A stretch of 64,000 nt of DNA from Dyadobacter frigoris. GTDB lineage: Bacteria > Bacteroidota > Bacteroidia > Cytophagales > Spirosomataceae. The stretch covers positions 60,589-124,588 of the forward strand of contig NZ_SZVO01000021.1 in NCBI RefSeq assembly GCF_005280585.1, read 5' to 3'. This document shows positions 27,726 through 36,418 of the stretch, one piece after another. A model generated the notes under the pieces. It saw only the letters and a program-made list of their open reading frames with translations. It had not been told where the DNA came from and did no database searches. The translations under genes were made by a program, and so were the position numbers. Position 1 is the first letter of the stretch. Each line of letters starts with the position of its first letter.

Positions 27726-28353
27726 TCAAGTTAGGACTTCCCCCTTTTCATAGGCCCAGTCCACTATCAACTTTACGGCTTTCTGAACCTCATTCATATC
27801 TTCCTTCTTATTAATGTCAATTCCACAAAATGTACTACCATTGACCCTGGCATTAAGCACAAGGTAATAAATACCCTATATGACAACCGCCGATAGGGCA
27901 CGAAAATTAACACCCGAATCTTTAAAATAATGGTCCGTTATCCCAAGCATTTCCTCGCCCAATCGTTCCCTTGAATCAGCTAAGCCACGCGAAATATCGT
28001 TTGATTCATTGATCTGCCATCGCATGATCTGCTGCATTTCTTTATTGCAGTAAAAATACTCTATTTGACTTTCGAGAATATTCTTGGCCAATGTTTGCCC
28101 GAAGTCATGCCTGTTCGCTGCAAGCAGATTATCCTCAAATAACATCCAAAAGTCTTTTTGAAGCAAATAAGCCTTAAAAAGCTCCTGAACATTTCCAAAG
28201 TAGCGATAAATCAAGGTTTTGCTTTACTCCCGCTGCGTCGGCAATTTTAGATGCCCGTAAACCAGAATAACCTTTGGACATAAAAATTTTACCGGTGGCA
28301 TCAATTAATTTTTTTTTAGTCTCTTCCTTATCCTTTTTGTGTAGAATCTCCAT
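27726..28353 (-). pseudogene. TetR/AcrR-family regulator, broken by a frameshift and an internal stop
   Basis: The original gene can be rebuilt as about 208 residues. It begins at the ATG at 28353 (MEILHKKDKEETKKK), runs through the TetR helix-turn-helix (FMSKGYSGLRASKIADAAGV) and would continue SKTLIYRYFG, but one extra A near 28222-28227 shifts the frame: the intact-looking continuation is only in another frame. That second frame, 112 codons to 27876, carries the ligand domain and then hits TAG after ALSAVVI. Beyond the stop, the same frame goes on for 49 codons of protein-like sequence (GIYYLVLNARVNG ... VDWAYEKGEVLT) to TGA at 27726. The length 628 equals 3n+1, as expected for a single inserted base. 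Two separate lesions make real decay more likely than a sequencing error. Confidence 0.85.
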
Positions 28354-29197
28354 TGATTAATTATTCTTAAAGAGGATTAATAGTTTAAACACCGAAAATT
28401 CAGTAGACAAAAGCATAAATAATGACAAGATAGTTCATCCATTAAGCCAAAAAAAATCCCAGCCAAACTTGTGGCGGGGAAAATTGCCCTTGTATCCCCC
28501 TGTTCATGGTAATAAATGACATTCTTCCGTCAAGAATTTAGATATCTTCCAGGACGAGTACAATAACAAGAACCTAGAGAGCAGGTAAAATCGGACATTT
28601 AAAAATTCTCTTAACAAAGGCGACGGAACCCCTTCTATTAACCAGTCGAGCGACCATTATAGAGTTTACCAGAGGTCCTGTCGAAACAGTTACAACGATC
28701 TCAGGAATATAGGCATATTTGGCTCCTTCCAGAAAAGGGTTTTTATAAATCAGACCCGAATTCATCGGCCATTAAAGCTCTTGCTGCTCAAACAACATAA
28801 CAATCTGATTATAAACAATATAACAATAATTTTTCCTGATTTTCAAGCTATGAACACCACTGCGGCCCGACTCATTCTCACAGGTCTGTATTGAAAATCT
28901 GTTCGGTCTTACATTAAGGTCATCAATATAAAAATCAATTCTTTATTCTGGTCGGGTTCTGCATATTTTTTCTTAAAGATGGAAGCGGTTAAACTATGCA
29001 GTAATCATCAATCTTCTGTCTCATTCAGCTGAAAATCGTCTTCTTTTTAACGAAATTTTTCCGGACAAATCTTAACAAAGGCAGGCTAGTACAGGATAGT
29101 TGGCGACTCTGTTTTATTAAAATTTGATTAATTTTTTATTCTTTTTGGAGATCCGATCAATCTTATCATTCTTTTATGCGTAATAAATCAATTCTCT
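28354..29197. other. Intergenic region with no recognised gene
   Basis: An 844-base AT-rich stretch between the TetR pseudogene and an ECF sigma gene. The only open frame is 63 codons at 28574-28765 on the minus strand; its product resembles nothing I know and its composition is unconvincing, so it may be debris of a lost gene. The promoter of the sigma factor should lie in the last 100-150 bases, but no clear TAnnTTTG box was found. Confidence 0.4.
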
Positions 29198-29782
29198 ATG
29201 AAGTATTCCAGTCTTACTGATGATGTGCTGGTTAAACTTTTGAATGCCGGTGATACTGACGCTTTTCAGGCCGTTTACATTAAATACTGGAATGAGTTGT
29301 TTAGGGTATCAAAAAAACGGCTCCATTCTGATGACGCCGCTGCGGAAGTTGTTCAGGATATTTTTGTTGATTTATGGGAAAGACGGGAAAATCTTAAAAT
29401 AGAAAATCTCGACCGTTATCTGTTCACAGCTGCTAAATACAAGGTGATTGACCAGATCCGAAGCAGCCTGAACAGGAAGGAAAGTTCTGATCCGATAGTG
29501 GAAGACATGATCAGCTATTTTGACGAACAGGCGGACAACAATCTTGCTTTTGAAGATTTGAACAGCGCTGTTGAAAAGATTCTGGAGCATATGCCATCCA
29601 AAACCCGTGATATTTTCAGGATGAGTCGCCTTGAAAATCATTCTGTACGCGAAATATCGTCCTGCCTGCAAATTCCTGAAAGAACTGTTGAATATCACAT
29701 TACACAATCACTTCGCATACTCCGTGTGCATCTCAAAGACTTTGTAACCTATTTCTTTCTGGTATCTACAATGTTTGGCTAG
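29198..29782 (+). CDS. ECF-type RNA polymerase sigma-70 factor
   Basis: A 194-residue extracytoplasmic-function sigma factor. Region 2 spans about residues 24-65 (FQAVYIKYWNELFRVSKKR ... VVQDIFVDLWERRENL) and region 4 about 125-178 (MPSKTRDIFRMSRLENHSVREISSCLQIPERTVEYHITQSL). The C-terminal hydrophobic tail (FVTYFFLVSTMFG) is common in this Bacteroidota subfamily. FecR, STN-type SusC and SusD follow on the same strand, so it is the activator half of a trans-envelope switch for those genes and possibly for the two downstream cytochrome/DUF1501 genes. A 192-base gap lies before FecR. Confidence 0.95.
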   Translation: MKYSSLTDDVLVKLLNAGDTDAFQAVYIKYWNELFRVSKKRLHSDDAAAEVVQDIFVDLWERRENLKIENLDRYLFTAAKYKVIDQIRSSLNRKESSDPIVEDMISYFDEQADNNLAFEDLNSAVEKILEHMPSKTRDIFRMSRLENHSVREISSCLQIPERTVEYHITQSLRILRVHLKDFVTYFFLVSTMFG

Positions 29783-29974
29783 TTTTTACAACTAATTACA
29801 TATATGATTAATTAAAGATTTTTTTTAGCATTACAACTAATTAATATAAATAATCTAACATATCCCTAAACTATTTGCGGTTCCGGTATCGATTTCACGA
29901 CTTGTCTAATATAAGCTCACTTATATCATATTTGAATCCATTGTTAATGAGAAACCGTTTACTCCCTAACTAAA

Positions 29975-31024
29975 ATGAAAATGAACCGGGAAGAACTTTC
30001 CGATTTACTGAAAAGATATCTGGATAGCACCTGCACTGAGGAAGAGAAAAAAACCATCGATTTTTGGTACAATCACTTTGATCTAAAAGAAGGGTCAGAT
30101 ACAGAAAGAACAGCTCAACCACAGATGCAGGAATTTATATGGCAACAGGTTCGGGATAAGATCAATAGTAAAAACAAAAGTGAGGAGAAGGCCAATGAAG
30201 GCAATTTCCGGAGGAACAGATTTCTGCAATTCGCAATGGCGGCATCGGTCATTATCATTGGCGGATTGGCGTATTACCATACTAAAATAAATAATATTCC
30301 TGCCAGCCTCGCTATGTTGGACAGAACAAGCTGCCGCGAAGTTAATAACAGTGCAAAAGTTAAAACCGTATACCTGGAAGACGGCAGCCGGGTAGACATG
30401 CAGCCGGGATGCAGCATACATTATCCGAAACCGTTTCGTAGAGATAAAAGGGAAGTGCATTTGGAAGGGGAAGCTTATTTTAACGTGACAAAAAATGTGG
30501 AGAAACCCTTTGTTGTCTACGCCGGAGATATTGCAACAAAGGTGGTTGGAACCAGTTTCATTATCAGGTCGGGAAAGAAAAATTTCCGTGATGTGGAAGT
30601 TTCTGTTATTACAGGGAAAGTAATCGTTGAGAAAAACGAGTCAGCAAAAGAAAAATCCGGCAACGCAGTAAATAACGGGGTTATACTCACGCCTAATCAA
30701 AAAGTGGTTTACTATCACGCAGACAATCATTTCGTAACCGGGCTTGTGGATATGCCAGTTGTGATAAAGGCTCCAGAGGAATTAAATAAACTTCGGTTGT
30801 TCAGATTTGAAGAAACTCCGCTTCATGAAGTACTGGAAAAACTCCAGTATGCATATGGCTTAAAATTTGAACTTATCAACGAAAACATAAGCAACTGCCC
30901 CGTAACGGCGGATCTATCGGATCAATCGCTTTACACCAAACTGGATATTATCTCGGCGTCATTAAACGCACATTATGAATTAAAGGGAACAAGTATCGTT
31001 TTATCCGGCGGACGCTGTGATTAA
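29975..31024 (+). CDS. FecR-family anti-sigma factor
   Basis: A 349-residue inner membrane anti-sigma regulator. Residues 1-80 are cytoplasmic and begin with the helix REELSDLLKRYLDSTCTEEEK; a transmembrane helix lies at about 84-101 (FAMAASVIIIGGLAYY). The periplasmic FecR domain is clear from VKTVYLEDGSRVDMQPGCSIHYP near 129-151, the block EGEAYFNVTKN and the VVGTSFIIRSG strand. The C-terminal domain (about 270-349, RLFRFEETPLHEVLEKLQYAYGLKFE) is the DUF4974 type that docks the SusC STN domain. It partners the ECF sigma gene upstream. The SusC gene begins 251 bases later, a gap that may hold its own ECF-dependent promoter. Confidence 0.95.
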   Translation: MKMNREELSDLLKRYLDSTCTEEEKKTIDFWYNHFDLKEGSDTERTAQPQMQEFIWQQVRDKINSKNKSEEKANEGNFRRNRFLQFAMAASVIIIGGLAYYHTKINNIPASLAMLDRTSCREVNNSAKVKTVYLEDGSRVDMQPGCSIHYPKPFRRDKREVHLEGEAYFNVTKNVEKPFVVYAGDIATKVVGTSFIIRSGKKNFRDVEVSVITGKVIVEKNESAKEKSGNAVNNGVILTPNQKVVYYHADNHFVTGLVDMPVVIKAPEELNKLRLFRFEETPLHEVLEKLQYAYGLKFELINENISNCPVTADLSDQSLYTKLDIISASLNAHYELKGTSIVLSGGRCD

Positions 31025-31275
31025 AAAGCCGTTTTATCTATTTCTAAACCTTTAACTATTTATTATGAATTTAACAAGTACTATCCTTTTCTCCGTTTTT
31101 ATAAATGCCCCAACATTATCGGGATAATCAATATTGATCTTAAAAAAAGCAGCCTGACAGAAAATGCAGCAACATTTCAAGCCAGGCCTCTTCCCTCTTT
31201 TCCTGTGAAGTTATTTCATCCGGCAAGATGTCACAGGTAAGAGTATGTCAATTTTCATATTAACAAAACAAAGAA

Positions 31276-34200
31276 ATGAAAAAACAAAGAAGGATCATAA
31301 CAATTACCTGGATGATTATGAGAGTCTCGCTGCTCCAGATTACCATGTCACTTTTATTTTTCAGCAATGGTATTGCCCGCGAGGTTTCAGCTCAGGAACT
31401 GTTACGCAAAACGGTAAGTATCACCGTTAAGGACACTGAGATCAGAGACGTACTGACCAGGCTGGAAAAGACGGCTGATGTCAAGTTCGTATATAGCTCC
31501 CGTTCGCTACATGCACGTCGGAAAGTTTCAGTAAATTTTTCCGAAAAACCTTTAATAGAAGCAATTAATGCAGTCTTTTTTCCTAATAAAATAAATTGCC
31601 AGGTTGTTGGCGGACAGATCGTGATCAACGTGGAAACACCGCCAGAGGATTCTTCACAAAATATTGCCATTCCTCAAAGCTCTTCACCCGAAGTAATCGC
31701 CGACAGAAAGATAACAGGAAAAGTTACAGACGATAAAGGTGGGGCTCTGCCTGGTGTAAGTATTGTTGTGAAAGGCACTCAAAAAGGCTCAACAACAGAT
31801 GGAGAGGGCAATTACACATTGGATGTTCCGGATGGAGAAGTTGCGCTGATCTTTTCTTTCGTTGGTTACATATCCAAAGAAGCTGTGGTTGGTAACAGGA
31901 CATCATTAAATATTGAACTGGCGATTGACAATAAATCGCTTGACGAAGTGGTCGTGATGGGTTACGGTTCTCAGCGCAAACGCGATATTACCTCGGCGGT
32001 ATCAATAATTAATATGGAAGATATTGGTGAAGTCCCTAAATCCAACGTAACACGTATGCTTCAGGGGCAAGCGCCTGGTGTTATTATTAAACAAAAAAGC
32101 GGAACGCCCGGCCAGCAGTTTGATGTGAAAGTGCGTGGCATAAGCTCGCTTGGTGCGGGCAGCGATCCATTGTATGTAATCGATGGTTTTCCGGTTGGTA
32201 CCTCTGTTGGTCAAAACCTTAACCCAAGTGATATTGAAACCATTTCTATTCTTAAAGATGCTGCTTCCACAGCAATATATGGCGCGAGAGGTTCCAATGG
32301 GGTGGTTTTAATTACCACTAAAGCTGCGAAAGACGGCAAAACCAGTCTTAATATTTCTGTTGATTATGGTATTCAAAATGTCCCGAATTCGAGAAAAACG
32401 AAGGTATTGAACGGAAAGGATTTCGCACAATTTAAAAGAGAAGTTTTTATAGGAAGATATGTACTGACAAATCACAGACAGCCTACCGAAGACCAGATTC
32501 CAGCTGATTTCCGTGACCCGTCCCAAACCAAATATTCAACCAACTGGTTTGACCTGATACTGCACAATAACGCGCCCTACAAAAATATTAACGTAAACTT
32601 GTCGTCTGGTAAAGGCCCGATTAAATCGGTGGTTTCATTGGGTTATTACAAAGAAGATGGTTCTCTGCAATACACAGGTTATGACCGCGCTTCGGTTCGT
32701 ACAAATTTGTCAGGCCAGGTAAACAAATTTATCACCGTAGGTATGAACATTGCAGGAAGTTATTCCAGATCTAATGTCGCCAGCACTGATGGACGCAGTG
32801 CGTTGGTTGGGTTAACGTTGATCAGTGACCCACGCCACCCCGCGTATGACGAAAAAGGAGAATTAATACCATATTATAATGGTGTGGGCGACATATTTGG
32901 TTTTCCAAATCCCTTGTATGTACTAAAAAACTCTAAAAGGAACCGTAATATTGCTGACGTGCTCGCCAGTGGTTTTGTTGAGCTGAACATTGCAAAGGGA
33001 CTGAAATTTAAATCTTCTGCAAATGCCAAGATCAATTACAATACCTACAAGGAATATATACCTTCGACGATTGGGCTTGCTATTCAAACCGGTACCAACG
33101 GGGCTCCTCCAAGACTTGCAACTGAAAGAGATGACTCTGAAGAACTAATAAATTTCTCTACTGATCAGGTACTTACCTATTCGCCCAGTCTTGGAGAGAA
33201 CCATCATTTTGACGCTACTTTGGGTTACACGGCCCAACAGGAAACGACTAAAGGTTTATATGGAAGCGGCAACACTTTCCCCGATGATCTTTCTCCATAT
33301 CTTGGCAATGCTACGATCCGTTCGTCAAATTCTATTGAAAGAACATGGACGATGCTTGCCTACCTTGCACGTATTAACTATTCCTTCAAAGACAAATATT
33401 TATTCTCAGCGTCCATGCGCCGTGAGGGAAGTTCCAGGTTTAGCGAAGGCCACAAATTCGGGAATTTTCCTGCAGCATCTGTAGGCTGGCGAATCTCGGA
33501 AGAAGCATTTATGCCAAAAACAAACTGGCTTACGGACTTAAAATTACGGGGAAGCTGGGGTATGACAGGTAATAACAGTTACAACGTTTCGGCAAACAAC
33601 AATTATGGTGTTGCACAAAATGCAGGTGACGATGGAAACTACGCCAGTCTTGCTTTCCTTGGTTTGAACAACTATGTATTCAACAATACACTTGCTTCGG
33701 GTAAAACGGTAACACGTTTTGCAAACTCTGATTTAACCTGGGAAAAATCAAACCAGTTAGACCTTGGAATAGATCTGTCTACTTTCAACAACCAGTTGAT
33801 ATTTACGTTTGAATATTATAAAAAGGTTACTGATGATATGTTGCTTGGATATAATATTCCCGCCGTTTCAGGCTTCACCTCAACTTTGAAAAACCTTGGA
33901 AAAGTTCAGAATCAGGGAATTGAACTTGCGGCAAGTTACAGGCTTAAAATCGGCCAGGTCAATTTGCGGACTAATGCCAACATTACTTTTAACCGGAATA
34001 AAGTACTTGCCATTAAAGGACAAAATGATTTTATCCTTCAGGGAAGCCAGTATGGTGGATATAATATCCAAAAAGTGGGACAGCCAATCGGGATGATCTT
34101 TGGTTACAAAAAGCTGGGTATCTTCAATACACAAGCTGAAATCGACGCCTCCCCTGTTCAGGACGGAGCAATTCCAGGTTCTATGAAGTTCGCTGATTTA

Positions 34201-34779
34201 CACGGAGCACCAAACGGCGGACCAGATGGAATCGTTTCTTATGACACCAAGGACATGACTGAAATCGGGAACCCGAACCCTAAATTTAACTGGGCATGGA
34301 CTGTTGGAGCAGATTACAAACGTTTCGATTTCAGTGTGCTTTTGATGGGGTCATATAAATATGATATCTACCGGAACATTGAAGCTTCAACAATGAACAT
34401 GGATGGAGTTTTCAATGTCTTAGAAAAAGCAAAAGACAGATGGATGTCACCGCAGAATCCGGGACCTAACCCATCCGATAAACATTCGCAAGGCGGAACG
34501 GATAACTTCAAATGGTCGCGCGAAAGCAGTGAACGCTATGTTTATGACGGAACACACATGTGGGTTAAAAATGTAACGATCGGCTACACACTTCCGAAAG
34601 TGAAGGGTATTTTGTCAGACGCAAGGATTTTCGTCAACGCAGCGAACCTGTTTCTTGTGACCAAATATCCAGGTAACAACCCTGATGCAGGTGTAAGAGG
34701 CGGAACGGAGCTAAACAACGATGATGAGTCTTACCCTGTACCCAGAACGTATTCTGCCGGTATTAAACTTAACTTCTAA
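31276..34779 (+). CDS. SusC/RagA-family TonB-linked outer membrane protein with STN domain
   Basis: A complete 1167-residue SusC. Order: signal peptide (residues 1-40, long N-region MKKQRRIITITW then a hydrophobic core ending VSAQE), STN domain (about 45-115, ADVKFVYSSRSLHARRKVSVNF), carboxypeptidase-like domain (about 143-218, ITGKVTDDKGGALPGVSIVVKG), plug (about 225-355, ending LKDAASTAIYGARGSNGVVLITTK) and barrel to the terminal Phe. The STN domain fits signalling through the FecR just upstream. SusD follows after two bases, implying tight translational coupling. Cargo is unknown; the downstream cytochrome and DUF1501 proteins give no clear substrate hint. Confidence 0.95.
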   Translation: MKKQRRIITITWMIMRVSLLQITMSLLFFSNGIAREVSAQELLRKTVSITVKDTEIRDVLTRLEKTADVKFVYSSRSLHARRKVSVNFSEKPLIEAINAVFFPNKINCQVVGGQIVINVETPPEDSSQNIAIPQSSSPEVIADRKITGKVTDDKGGALPGVSIVVKGTQKGSTTDGEGNYTLDVPDGEVALIFSFVGYISKEAVVGNRTSLNIELAIDNKSLDEVVVMGYGSQRKRDITSAVSIINMEDIGEVPKSNVTRMLQGQAPGVIIKQKSGTPGQQFDVKVRGISSLGAGSDPLYVIDGFPVGTSVGQNLNPSDIETISILKDAASTAIYGARGSNGVVLITTKAAKDGKTSLNISVDYGIQNVPNSRKTKVLNGKDFAQFKREVFIGRYVLTNHRQPTEDQIPADFRDPSQTKYSTNWFDLILHNNAPYKNINVNLSSGKGPIKSVVSLGYYKEDGSLQYTGYDRASVRTNLSGQVNKFITVGMNIAGSYSRSNVASTDGRSALVGLTLISDPRHPAYDEKGELIPYYNGVGDIFGFPNPLYVLKNSKRNRNIADVLASGFVELNIAKGLKFKSSANAKINYNTYKEYIPSTIGLAIQTGTNGAPPRLATERDDSEELINFSTDQVLTYSPSLGENHHFDATLGYTAQQETTKGLYGSGNTFPDDLSPYLGNATIRSSNSIERTWTMLAYLARINYSFKDKYLFSASMRREGSSRFSEGHKFGNFPAASVGWRISEEAFMPKTNWLTDLKLRGSWGMTGNNSYNVSANNNYGVAQNAGDDGNYASLAFLGLNNYVFNNTLASGKTVTRFANSDLTWEKSNQLDLGIDLSTFNNQLIFTFEYYKKVTDDMLLGYNIPAVSGFTSTLKNLGKVQNQGIELAASYRLKIGQVNLRTNANITFNRNKVLAIKGQNDFILQGSQYGGYNIQKVGQPIGMIFGYKKLGIFNTQAEIDASPVQDGAIPGSMKFADLHGAPNGGPDGIVSYDTKDMTEIGNPNPKFNWAWTVGADYKRFDFSVLLMGSYKYDIYRNIEASTMNMDGVFNVLEKAKDRWMSPQNPGPNPSDKHSQGGTDNFKWSRESSERYVYDGTHMWVKNVTIGYTLPKVKGILSDARIFVNAANLFLVTKYPGNNPDAGVRGGTELNNDDESYPVPRTYSAGIKLNF

Positions 34780-34781
34780 AA

Positions 34782-36299
34782 GTGATGAAAATAAAAAATA
34801 TAACGGTAATCGGTATAGTATTTCTGACGCTGCTGCAAACTTCGTGCAGTGAAGATTTCCTCAATGAAACTGATCCTACCAAGGTTGGTGTGGACGTTTT
34901 TTATCAGAACGAAGCCCAGGCAAAACAGGCTCTCAACGGTGTATACAGTTTGGTTCAGAATATCACAAACTCTGCCTACCTGGCCGGTGAATTTCAAACC
35001 GACAATACGACCATTGATTTAAATCCGTCCGATCGTGGTGGTGCTGGCGGCTGGGAAGCATTTGATTTTTCTACTGTAAATTCAGGTAACGGTGAAATTG
35101 CTGCGATTTGGAATAATTACTACGCGGCGCTTTACAATGACAACCTGACGCTGGAGAAACTGTTAACTGCCAAATTTGATGACGCTCCAAAAAAAGAAAT
35201 AGAGGGACAACTGAAATTCCTGAGGGCTTATTTATATTTCAATCTGGTGCAGTATTTCGGGGATGTGGTGATTGTTACCTCAACGTTGTCAACCCCCGAT
35301 CCTGCTTTTGATCTGGTAAGATCTCCTCAGGCTGACGTGTGGGCGCAAATCGAGAAAGATCTTAAAGAGGCTATTGCACTGTTACCAGCTAAATATGCTA
35401 AAGCGGAAGATCGTGGAAGAGCTACCAAAGGCGCTGCACTAAGTTTGCTTGGTAAAACTTATCTGACGAACAAAAAATATGCTGACGCGATCACTACTTT
35501 AAAAGAGGTAACTACATTAGGTTATGCACTGAATGCGAATTATGCCGATAATTTTGATCCGTCACCAGCTAAAAAGAATGGTATCGAATCTATTTTTGAA
35601 ATTCAATATCAAGGTGATAACAGCTTGGGCGAAGCGAGCAACTTTGAATATGTGTTTGCCCCAAGGGTTTCGAAAGGTGCTGTGACCGGTTATGCCGCTG
35701 GCTCAAACGGAGGTCGGAATATCCCGACCAACGACCTCATTGCTGCCTACGAAACAGGTGATCTTAGAAAAGATATTTCCCTGAAAACCAGTTTTACTTT
35801 GGACGGTGTGGTGTATAAAATCCCTTATGTATCCAAATACAATTACCCTCATACAATCGTGGGATTGACTAATACAAACTGGCCGGTTCTCAGATATGCA
35901 GATATACTTTTGATGCTTGCAGAAGCGATCAACGAACAGTCAGGTGCAAGTGGCGAAGCGCTTGGCTATCTGAACCAGATCCGTAAACGCGCCGGTCTTG
36001 CAGATTTGAATGCAGGCGGAAAAGATGAATTCAGAACGGCTGTTTTGAAAGAAAGGAGATTGGAACTTGCATTTGAAAATCAGCGCTGGTTTGACCTGAA
36101 AAGAACTAAAACTCCGGCGGAATGGGCAGCATTTATGAATGTCCACGGAGCGATGGAAAAGGCCAAGCCGACTGTTGATCGCGGCAATGTGCCTTTTAAT
36201 TCGAACGATTATATCTTTACTGAAAATGAGTATGTGCTTCCTCTTCCAGCCAATGAAATTTTAATTAATCCTAAATTGAAACAAAACGCGGGATACTGA
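34782..36299 (+). CDS. SusD/RagB-family nutrient-binding outer membrane lipoprotein
   Basis: A 505-residue SusD partner of the SusC that ends two bases before. Lipoprotein signal with Cys about residue 21 (LLQTSC). Family helices: LKFLRAYLYFNLVQYFGDVVIV near 142-165 (the usual GDVP turn reads GDVV), RATKGAALSLLGKTYL near 215-230, WPVLRYADILLMLAEAINEQ near 365-385, and ELAFENQRWFDLKRTKTPAEW near 430-450, with the C-terminal NPKLKQNAGY ending that marks classic SusD proteins. A 119-base gap with a hairpin follows, then the cytochrome-type gene on the same strand. Confidence 0.95.
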   Translation: MMKIKNITVIGIVFLTLLQTSCSEDFLNETDPTKVGVDVFYQNEAQAKQALNGVYSLVQNITNSAYLAGEFQTDNTTIDLNPSDRGGAGGWEAFDFSTVNSGNGEIAAIWNNYYAALYNDNLTLEKLLTAKFDDAPKKEIEGQLKFLRAYLYFNLVQYFGDVVIVTSTLSTPDPAFDLVRSPQADVWAQIEKDLKEAIALLPAKYAKAEDRGRATKGAALSLLGKTYLTNKKYADAITTLKEVTTLGYALNANYADNFDPSPAKKNGIESIFEIQYQGDNSLGEASNFEYVFAPRVSKGAVTGYAAGSNGGRNIPTNDLIAAYETGDLRKDISLKTSFTLDGVVYKIPYVSKYNYPHTIVGLTNTNWPVLRYADILLMLAEAINEQSGASGEALGYLNQIRKRAGLADLNAGGKDEFRTAVLKERRLELAFENQRWFDLKRTKTPAEWAAFMNVHGAMEKAKPTVDRGNVPFNSNDYIFTENEYVLPLPANEILINPKLKQNAGY

Positions 36300-36325
36300 T
36301 CTGTTTTCCCATGAGATAAAATAAT

Positions 36326-36377
36326 CTTGATATTTAAGAGGGTTTCACCAAAATAGTGCTCCTTCTTAAATATCAAG
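36326..36377 (+). other. Long inverted repeat between SusD and the cytochrome gene
   Basis: A 14-base perfect inverted repeat (CTTGATATTTAAGA / TCTTAAATATCAAG) separated by 24 bases. The arms are AT-rich and no T-tract follows on the plus strand, so it is not a classic terminator. It could be an attenuator, mRNA-processing site or protein-binding palindrome that lowers expression of the downstream genes relative to SusCD (inference). Confidence 0.55.
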
Positions 36378-36418
36378 AATTATTAGAATTAATTCCCTAA
36401 CCACTAATCCTTAATATT

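Noticed and set aside
28574..28765. 63-codon minus-strand frame between the TetR pseudogene and the sigma gene
   Set aside because: No recognisable motif, no ribosome site, and its composition does not look like a protein; treated as non-coding.
31025..31275. Possible leader peptide or attenuator between FecR and SusC (short frame from 31065)
   Set aside because: A 21-codon frame and a weak, mismatched GCCTG/CAGGC pairing only; not enough to call a feature.
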